From Acidimicrobiia bacterium (GTDB lineage Bacteria > Actinomycetota > Acidimicrobiia > IMCC26256 > BP-133), in NCBI GenBank assembly GCA_025934385.1, contig JAICYE010000024.1, positions 1 through 12,040 on the forward strand: 12,040 nt of DNA, given 5' to 3'. Of the stretch, positions 7,211 to 12,040 are shown in pieces. The stretch's first letter is position 1. Each line of letters starts with the position of its first letter. The position numbers were made by a program, and so were the translations under genes. Under the pieces are notes generated by a model. It searched no databases. It worked only from the letters and a program-made list of their open reading frames with translations, and was not told the DNA's origin.

Positions 7211-8034
7211 GACGCCGGCCGGCCGCCACCGTGGCCCTGTACGCCGCCGCGCTGGTGGTGGCGCTTTTCGCCGTTGCGCCGTTCGCCTGGATGGCGCTCA
7301 CCTCGATCAAGCCGGACGGGGAGATCCTGCGCCGCACGCCGTCGCTGTGGACGGCCCATCCGCAGTTCGGCCGCTACGCCGACGTCATGCACGCCGGCTT
7401 CGCCGTCGCCCTGCGGAACTCCCTGATCGTCGCCACCGGGACGACGGTGGCCGGCGTGGCTGTGGCGGCCCTGGCCGGCTACGCCCTGGCCCGCTTCGAC
7501 CTGCCGCTGCGCCGCTACCTGCTGCTGATGGTCATGGCGGTGCAGATGTTCCCGCTGGTCGTGCTCATCATCCCGCTGTTCGTGGTGATGAAGGCGCTGG
7601 GCCTGCTGGACTCGTGGCTGGGCCTCATCCTCGCCTACCTGAGCTTCACGACGCCGCTGGCCGTCTGGCTGCTGCGGAGCTTCTTCGACACGATCCCGAA
7701 GGATCTCGAGGAGGCGGCCATGAGCGACGGCGCCACCCGTTTCGGCGCCATGGTGCGGGTGATCTTCCCGCTGGCCGGGCCGGGCCTGGCGGCCACGGCC
7801 ATCTTCTCGTTCATCGCCGCCTGGAACGAGTTCCTCTTCGCCCTCACCTTCGTGAAGCAGGAGAACCTCCGCACGCTGCCGGTGGCCCTGTCGGCCTTCG
7901 TGGGCCAACAGCAGGCCGACTGGGGGCTGATCATGGCGGCCAGCGTCCTCTTCACCGTTCCGGTGGTGCTGTTCTTCCTGGCCGTCCACCGCCGCCTCAC
8001 CACCGGCATGGTGGCGGGGTCGGTGACCGGTTAG
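7207..8034 (+). CDS. ABC sugar permease, MalG/UgpE type
   Basis: 275-residue partner permease with about six membrane segments; the first is at about 8-30 after a basic RRRP. Family landmarks: APFAWMALTSIKP, ALRNSLIVA, LAGYALARF, QMFPLVVLIIPLF and the EAA loop EEAAMSDGATRFGAMVRVIFPL (168-189). The end (AWNEFLFALTFV, FTVPVVLFFLAVHRRLTTGMVAGSVTG) is the classical MalG C-terminus including the Gly-rich tail after the last segment. Start GTG 7207 overlaps the previous stop as GTGA. No ATPase gene follows; as with many actinobacterial sugar importers, a shared MsiK-type ATPase from elsewhere would be needed. Confidence 0.94.
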   Translation: MRRRPAATVALYAAALVVALFAVAPFAWMALTSIKPDGEILRRTPSLWTAHPQFGRYADVMHAGFAVALRNSLIVATGTTVAGVAVAALAGYALARFDLPLRRYLLLMVMAVQMFPLVVLIIPLFVVMKALGLLDSWLGLILAYLSFTTPLAVWLLRSFFDTIPKDLEEAAMSDGATRFGAMVRVIFPLAGPGLAATAIFSFIAAWNEFLFALTFVKQENLRTLPVALSAFVGQQQADWGLIMAASVLFTVPVVLFFLAVHRRLTTGMVAGSVTG

Positions 8035-8051
8035 CGGCAGACTCTCGGGCT

Positions 8052-10013
8052 ATGGCCATCGGCGTCTCGTACTTCGGCAACCGGATCCTCCGCCACGCCG
8101 CCGCCGACATGGAGGACCTGGCCGCCCGCGGCTTCACCGGCGTCCTCCACACGATGAGCGAGAACGACCTCACCTACTACCGCGACACGATCGGCCGGCT
8201 GGTGGAGATCTCCCACGCCGCCGGGCTGTTCGTCCAGGTCGGGCCCTGGGGGGTGGGCCGCACGTTCGGCGGCGAGGCCGAGAGCCTGTTCGTGGCCAAC
8301 CATCCCCACGTCGGGCAGGTGCTCGACTCCGGCCGGCCGGTGGCGGCCGGCTGCCTCAATTCCGAGGCCTACCGGGAGTTCGTCCGGTCGTGGGCGACGG
8401 CGGCGGTCGAGACCGGCGCCGACCGCATCTTCTGGGACGAGCCCCACTGGGCGCATCCGTCCCACTTCGACGAGCCCCGGGAGCGCTGGGGCTGCCGCTG
8501 CCCCCGCTGCGTGCGGCGGTGGTGTGACGAGACCGGCGACGACGACATGCCGGCCGAACTCACCGCCGAGGTCCGGGTCTTCCGGGAGCGCTGCCTGGTC
8601 GAGTTCCTCGGCGAGCTCACCGCCTACGTGGCCAGCCTCGGCGCCGGGAGCACCGTCTGCCTGCTGCCCCACGTCAGCGGGCCGCTCGGCGTCGGTGACT
8701 GGTCGGCGGTGGCCCGCCTCCCCGGCGTCGCCACCCTGGCCACCGACCCGTACTGGAAGGCGTTCGGTGAACCGGTCGGGCCGTTCGTGACCGAGTACTC
8801 CGAACGGGTGGCGCAGCAGGCGGCCGCGGCCGGCGTCGAGGCCCAGATCTGGATCCAGGGGTTCCGCCTCGGCCCGGAGGACGGCGACGACATCCGGGCC
8901 GCCGTCGCCGCCGCCCGGGCCGCCGGCGTCGACGACCTCTGGACGTGGGGCTACGAGGCCTGCGGCCACATGACGTACCTCGGCACGAGCGAACCCGAGC
9001 GCGTGTGGGAGATCCTCTGCGAGGCCCTGACCTCCGCTGAGCTTTCGGATCTCGGCAGGAAAAACCGCGGAATCCGCGGTTTTTGCTGCCCGGAACCAGA
9101 GCCCGGTGACCCAGCCGACCTGGGCGGGCTGGTCACCGAGCGGGTGCGGCCGGAGCTGGCCGACCTCGACCTGCGGCCGACGCAGGAGCTGGTCCGGCTG
9201 ATGGCGGCGGAGGAGGCCGCCGTCGCCGCCGCGGTCCGGCGGGCGGCGCCGGCCATCGCCGCGGCCATCGACGCCGTCGTCGCCCGGCTGACCGAACGGC
9301 CCGACGGACGGGTCGTCTACGTCGGGGCCGGTACCGCCGGGCGCATGGGCGTGATCGACGCCGCCGAGTGCGGCCCGACGTTCAACGCCGCCGACAAGGT
9401 CCTCGCCCTGATGGCCGGCGGTGCAGGCGCCCTCACGACACCGAAGGAGGGCGCCGAGGACGACGCCCCCGCCGGCGGTGCCGAGCTGCGGGCCCTCGGC
9501 GTTGGCCCGTCCGACGCCGTCGTCGGCATCAGCGCCAGCGGACGGACCCCCTACGTCGTCGGCGCCCTCTCCGCCGCCCGGGAGGCGGGGGCGCTCACGA
9601 TCGGCCTGTCCTGTCACCCGGGCTCGCTCGTCTCGGCCGCCGCCGACCACGCCGTCGAGGTCGTCGTCGGCCCCGAGGTCATCGCCGGGTCCACCCGGCT
9701 CAAGGCCGGCGCCGCCCAGAAGCTCGTGCTCAACACCATCTCGACGGTCGTCATGGTCCGGCTCGGCCGGACGTTCGGGAACCTGATGGTCGACGTCCGG
9801 GCCGGCAGCGAGAAGCTCGTCGACCGGGCCCGCCGCATCGTGGCCACCGCCGCCGCCTGCTCCCCGGCCGAGGCGGCCGGCGCCCTCGAATCCGCCGGCG
9901 GCGAGGTGAAGACGGCCATCGTCGCCCTCCTGACCGGCCTCGACCCGGCCGAGTCCCGCCGCCGCCTCGCCGCCGCCAACGGCGTCGTCCGCCAGGCCCT
10001 GTCGACCCCGTGA
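8052..10013 (+). CDS. Fusion: glycosidase-like TIM-barrel domain + MurQ (MurNAc-6-P etherase)
   Basis: 653 residues without a signal peptide. Residues 1 to about 326 look like a (beta/alpha)8 glycoside-hydrolase-type domain of a family I cannot name: MAIGVSYFGNRIL, GLFVQVGPWGVG, DRIFWDEPHW (D129, E130), a Cys cluster C148-x-C150-x2-C153, CLLPHVSGP, IWIQGFRL and LWTWGYEACGHMTYL. Residues 357-653 are a full MurQ (SIS fold): LGGLVTERVRPE, GAGTAGRMGVIDAAEC, EGAED, ISASGRTPYVVGAL, GPEVIAGSTRLKAGAAQKLVLN, FGNLMVDV, VKTAIV. E439 and E469 match E. coli MurQ catalytic Glu83 and Glu114. MurQ turns MurNAc-6-P into GlcNAc-6-P and D-lactate. The linker (327-356) spans a terminator-like hairpin. No ATG/GTG/TTG is in frame near the MurQ start; CTG at 9120 is the only near-cognate codon just there, and GTG 9144 would cut off the LVTER motif. 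A true fusion is favoured; two genes remain possible. Confidence 0.85.
   Translation: MAIGVSYFGNRILRHAAADMEDLAARGFTGVLHTMSENDLTYYRDTIGRLVEISHAAGLFVQVGPWGVGRTFGGEAESLFVANHPHVGQVLDSGRPVAAGCLNSEAYREFVRSWATAAVETGADRIFWDEPHWAHPSHFDEPRERWGCRCPRCVRRWCDETGDDDMPAELTAEVRVFRERCLVEFLGELTAYVASLGAGSTVCLLPHVSGPLGVGDWSAVARLPGVATLATDPYWKAFGEPVGPFVTEYSERVAQQAAAAGVEAQIWIQGFRLGPEDGDDIRAAVAAARAAGVDDLWTWGYEACGHMTYLGTSEPERVWEILCEALTSAELSDLGRKNRGIRGFCCPEPEPGDPADLGGLVTERVRPELADLDLRPTQELVRLMAAEEAAVAAAVRRAAPAIAAAIDAVVARLTERPDGRVVYVGAGTAGRMGVIDAAECGPTFNAADKVLALMAGGAGALTTPKEGAEDDAPAGGAELRALGVGPSDAVVGISASGRTPYVVGALSAAREAGALTIGLSCHPGSLVSAAADHAVEVVVGPEVIAGSTRLKAGAAQKLVLNTISTVVMVRLGRTFGNLMVDVRAGSEKLVDRARRIVATAAACSPAEAAGALESAGGEVKTAIVALLTGLDPAESRRRLAAANGVVRQALSTP
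9054..9090. terminator. Perfect terminator-like hairpin at the domain junction
   Basis: AAAAACCGCGG (9060-9070) and CCGCGGTTTTT (9074-9084) are exact reverse complements around an AAT loop. After a single G:G mismatch the pairing continues with GGCAG (9054-9058) and CTGCC (9086-9090). A GC-rich stem flanked by A5 and T5 is the classical form of a bidirectional intrinsic terminator. It is the most A/T-rich spot in the operon, yet it lies inside an open frame between the glycosidase-like and MurQ domains. In an active transcript it could attenuate murQ and anmK. Confidence 0.7.
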
Positions 10014-11188
10014 TCATCATCGGGCTCATGTCGGGGACGTCGATGGACGGCATCGACGCCGCCACCGCCGAGCTCGAGCTCGACGGCGACGTCCTCCGCC
10101 TCACCCCGCTCGCCCATCAGACCACGCCGTACCCGGACGGGCTGGCTGCCGCGTTGCGGGCGGCGCTGCCGCCCAACGCCACGACCATTGAGGCCATCGG
10201 CCGCCTCGACACCGCCGTCGGGCGCGAGTTCGCCGCCGCCGCCGGGCGGGCCGCCGACCGGCACCCGGGCGCGGCGCTCGTCGTGGCCCACGGCCAGACG
10301 GTCTTCCACTGGGTCGAGCCGGACGGGCGGGTGGCGGGGACGCTCCAGATCGGCCGGCCGGCGTGGATCGCCGAGCGGACCGGTCTCCCGGTGGTCTCGG
10401 ACCTCCGCAGCGCCGACGTCGCCGCCGGCGGGCAGGGCGCGCCCCTTGTCGCCCTGTTCGACGTCCTGCTCCTGACCGGCGACAGCGACACTCCCCGGGC
10501 GGCCCTGAACCTCGGCGGGATCGCCAACGTCACGATCGTCGGCCCGGATCGCGCCCCGGTCGCCTACGACGTCGGGCCGGCCACCGCCCTCATCGACGCC
10601 GCGGTCGTGGCCGTCACCGGTGGCGCCGAGACGTGCGATCACGGCGGGGCCCGGGCGGCCCGGGGGAAGGTCGACGAGGCCTTGCTGGTCCTGCTCCTCG
10701 ACGACTTCTTCCTCGCCCAGCCACCGCCGAAGACCACCGGCAAGGAGCGCTACCACCACGGCTTCACCGAGGCCGCCCTGGACGAGCTCGGGCGGGATCT
10801 CGCCGCCGACGACCTTGTGGCCACCCTCACCGCCCACGCCGCCGAGGTCGCCGCCGCCGAGTGCCGCCGCCACGGCGTGACCGAGGTCGTCGCCTCCGGC
10901 GGCGGCACCGACAACCCCGTCCTCATGGCCACCCTCGCCGAGCGGCTCGGGGCTGCCCGGCTCCGGACGATCGACGAGCTCGGCGTCCCGTCGGCGGCCA
11001 AGGAGGCCTACGCCTTCGCCGTCCTCGGCTTCCTGACGTGGCACGGCCTCCCCGGCAACGTCCCCGCCTGCACGGGCGCCCGCCACCCCGCCGTGCTCGG
11101 CAGCATCACCCCGGGGCGGGCGCCGCTCGCCCTCCCTGCCGCACCCCTGGGTCCCACCCGGCTCGAGATCGGCGCCCCGGCTCTGTGA
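10010..11188 (+). CDS. anmK: Anhydro-N-acetylmuramic acid kinase
   Basis: 392-residue cytoplasmic kinase that opens the 1,6-anhydro ring of anhydroMurNAc and phosphorylates it, giving MurNAc-6-phosphate for MurQ. Signature motifs in order: GLMSGTSMDGID (5-16, phosphate loop), AHGQTVFHW (93-101), DLRSADVAAGGQGAPL (131-146, with D136 as the likely catalytic Asp), LNLGGIANVT (167-175), QPPPKTTGKE (237-246), ASGGGTDNPVLM (295-306), and a C-terminal EAYAFAVLGFLTWHGLPGNVPACTGA. Length is near the usual 370-390. One departure: YDVGPATALID (186-196) where enterobacterial AnmK has DTGPGN. Start GTG 10010 overlaps the MurQ stop as GTGA and puts the phosphate loop at the expected place. It is the last gene of the operon. 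Confidence 0.96.
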   Translation: MIIIGLMSGTSMDGIDAATAELELDGDVLRLTPLAHQTTPYPDGLAAALRAALPPNATTIEAIGRLDTAVGREFAAAAGRAADRHPGAALVVAHGQTVFHWVEPDGRVAGTLQIGRPAWIAERTGLPVVSDLRSADVAAGGQGAPLVALFDVLLLTGDSDTPRAALNLGGIANVTIVGPDRAPVAYDVGPATALIDAAVVAVTGGAETCDHGGARAARGKVDEALLVLLLDDFFLAQPPPKTTGKERYHHGFTEAALDELGRDLAADDLVATLTAHAAEVAAAECRRHGVTEVVASGGGTDNPVLMATLAERLGAARLRTIDELGVPSAAKEAYAFAVLGFLTWHGLPGNVPACTGARHPAVLGSITPGRAPLALPAAPLGPTRLEIGAPAL

Positions 11189-11213
11189 GGGGGCTCCCCC
11201 TGGGGAACCCCCT
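11189..11213 (+). repeat. GC dyad element, copy C, directly after anmK
   Basis: G5, CT, C5, T, G4, AA, C5, T. The outer AGGGGG (11188-11193) can pair with CCCCCT (11208-11213) around an inner TCCCC/GGGGA. It starts at the base after the anmK stop. It could act as a T-less terminator or be a member of the same family as the blocks at 2770 and 6054. Confidence 0.35.
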
Positions 11214-11255
11214 GGCCCCGCTCAGCGCGGTCCGCTGACCGCCCGATATGTACCG

Positions 11256-11274
11256 GGCGGGCCGAGGGCCCGCC
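11256..11274. terminator. Bidirectional hairpin between convergent genes
   Basis: GGCGGGCC (11256-11263) and GGCCCGCC (11267-11274) form a perfect 8-bp stem with a GAG loop, 68 bases after the anmK stop. There is no T run, as is common for terminators in very GC-rich actinobacteria. GCCCG (11241-11245) can compete by pairing with CGGGC (11254-11258). Confidence 0.5.
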
Positions 11275-11328
11275 AGCCCCGGCCCGCCCGGAATCTGGAG
11301 CCCTCCCGGGCGTCAACCGCCCCTCGGC

Positions 11329-11382
11329 CCCATCGACGGGTGCCAGCCCATGGCCGGATGCCATCCCCCGTTGTCGGGTGGC
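11329..11382. repeat. Three degenerate 18-bp tandem units
   Basis: CCCATCGACGGGTGCCAG (11329-11346) and CCCATGGCCGGATGCCAT (11347-11364) agree at 14 of 18 positions. A third, more divergent unit follows (11365-11382, sharing CGGGTG). It lies between the convergent genes; no function is suggested by the sequence. Confidence 0.25.
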
Positions 11383-11488
11383 CGGGTCGGCCGGGGCCGG
11401 GTGGGGACGGGCACGGCCACCGGCCGGCGGGTTCCCCGGGCCCCGGGAAGGCTCCGGCCCGGAGACAGCGGGCTCCTCCCGGCGGCGC

Positions 11489-12040
11489 TCATGCCGTTCG
11501 GAACTGCGGACGGAGGGCCAGCACCCGGTCGGCGTAGCTGTCGGCGGCGGAGTAGGAGCCCTGCGCCTTGAGCGATGTCAATCCCTGGTTATAGGCGATG
11601 AGCGCCTGCCGCACGTTGCCCTGGTTCTGGTCGAGCAGATGGCGGAGGAATTTCGTCCCCATCCGGATGTTGCTGGTGGCGTTCTTCGGGTCGAGGTCAC
11701 TGCGCAACCCGAGCAGCTTCTTCGACACGAAATCGACGGTGTCGGGCATCAGCTGCATGACGCCGATGGCGCCGACATCGGAGACGACGCTCGGGCGCCA
11801 GCTCGACTCCACCCAGGCCATCGCCATGACGAGATCGGCCGGCAGCCCGTTCTCCTGGGCGTAGCGGATGAGGATCGGCCGCAGGTACTCGCGATCGGCC
11901 GGGACGAGGTCGTCGGCCGGGGCCGCGGCCTGGTTCGGCACCGCCCGGGCCGTCTCGCCCGGCGCCGGTTTGGCCGTCGGCCCGGGGGGCGGGGTCGCCG
12001 GCGCGGTCCCGGCGGGCTGGGGGATCCCGCTGACGGGAAC
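11489..12040 (-). CDS. Lytic transglycosylase (SLT domain), partial
   Basis: The 5' end lies beyond the window: the frame is open to position 12040, giving 183 visible residues. The first 33 or so are a Pro/Ala/Thr-rich linker (PQPAGTAPATPPPGP), so the GTG at 11941 is not a convincing start; a signal peptide or membrane anchor is expected further upstream. The rest is a family 1 SLT domain. The catalytic Glu is in AMAWVESSWRPSVVS (Glu codon near 11807-11809), followed by GAIGVMQLMPDTV, NIRMGTKFLRHLL and ALIAYNQG. Such enzymes cut the MurNAc-GlcNAc bond of peptidoglycan and leave 1,6-anhydroMurNAc ends outside the membrane. The gene is convergent with the salvage operon that ends in anmK, whose substrate this enzyme type produces; a functional link is inferred. 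Stop TGA 11489-11491. Confidence 0.92.
   Translation of the reverse strand, partial: VPVSGIPQPAGTAPATPPPGPTAKPAPGETARAVPNQAAAPADDLVPADREYLRPILIRYAQENGLPADLVMAMAWVESSWRPSVVSDVGAIGVMQLMPDTVDFVSKKLLGLRSDLDPKNATSNIRMGTKFLRHLLDQNQGNVRQALIAYNQGLTSLKAQGSYSAADSYADRVLALRPQFRTA

Larger units (their letters stand above)
11189..11488. other. Convergent intergenic region, no gene seen
   Basis: This is 300 bases between the convergent anmK and lytic transglycosylase genes. It holds the GC dyad, a perfect hairpin, three degenerate 18-bp units and, near 11432-11449, a near-palindromic TTCCCCGGG/CCCCGGGAA that could end transcripts from the right-hand gene. The open frames crossing it have biased, low-complexity translations and no homology that I recognise. 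Confidence 0.6.

Noticed and set aside
7171..7989. A His/Gln/Arg-rich minus-strand frame
   Set aside because: It is the antisense of the MalG-type permease, whose membrane segments and EAA loop are unmistakable; the Gln/His richness is the usual mirror of Leu and Met/Val codons.
9106..9108. GTG as a separate start for MurQ
   Set aside because: It is out of frame with the MurQ domain (the reading gives VTQPTWAGWS) and has no ribosome-binding site.
8031..9650. A 539-codon frame antisense to the glycosidase-MurQ gene
   Set aside because: It mirrors a frame with clear motifs on the other strand, and its own translation is low-complexity with no recognisable domain.
11248..11571. A 107-codon plus-strand frame between anmK and the transglycosylase
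   Set aside because: Its composition is Gly/Pro/Arg low-complexity, it crosses two hairpins and runs antisense into the transglycosylase gene; no domain or ribosome-binding site supports it.
1..12040. CRISPR arrays, tRNA or rRNA genes, insertion sequences
   Set aside because: No regularly spaced identical repeats, cloverleaf-like sequence, or transposase motifs with terminal repeats were seen on either strand.

Overview
The window is very GC-rich, has many GTG starts and several 4-bp gene overlaps. Its gene content is actinobacterial: an MtrB/LpqB-like pair, and a carbohydrate ABC importer with no ATPase gene beside it. This suggests a high-GC actinobacterium, possibly of the Acidimicrobiia or a related deep lineage. 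The lineage is an inference; no RNA gene or marker gene in the window fixes it.

Left part (63-3684, all minus strand): a secreted CHRD-domain protein (63-497); a small lipoprotein with a GerMN domain (614-1222) overlapping the end of a two-membrane-segment sensor histidine kinase (1219-2823); and a cytoplasmic serine hydrolase of the class C beta-lactamase fold (2854-3684). No response regulator lies next to the kinase. The first 62 bases hold no gene that I can see.

Centre (3787-11188, all plus strand) is one tight operon starting at a divergent, apparently leaderless start: a BadF/BcrA-type N-acetylhexosamine (MurNAc/GlcNAc) kinase, a lipoprotein sugar-binding protein, two ABC sugar permeases, a 653-residue protein joining a TIM-barrel-like glycosidase-type domain to a complete MurQ etherase, and AnmK (anhydroMurNAc kinase). 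Together these describe uptake and salvage of cell-wall amino sugars. The binding protein and permeases bring in MurNAc, anhydroMurNAc or a GlcNAc-containing disaccharide. The glycosidase-like domain may split a disaccharide. The BadF-type kinase and AnmK both can give MurNAc-6-phosphate, and MurQ converts that to GlcNAc-6-phosphate and D-lactate. The ATPase, NagA and NagB are not in the window.

The most unusual point is the glycosidase-like/MurQ junction. One reading frame runs through it without a stop, although a perfect 11-bp terminator-like hairpin with A5/T5 flanks (9060-9084) sits exactly between the two domains, and no ATG/GTG/TTG is available in frame at the expected MurQ start.

Right part: 300 bases of very GC-rich intergenic DNA (11189-11488) with terminator-like hairpins and degenerate repeats. 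Then comes a convergent, partial gene for a lytic transglycosylase (11489 to beyond 12040), the enzyme type that generates the anhydroMurNAc ends AnmK consumes.
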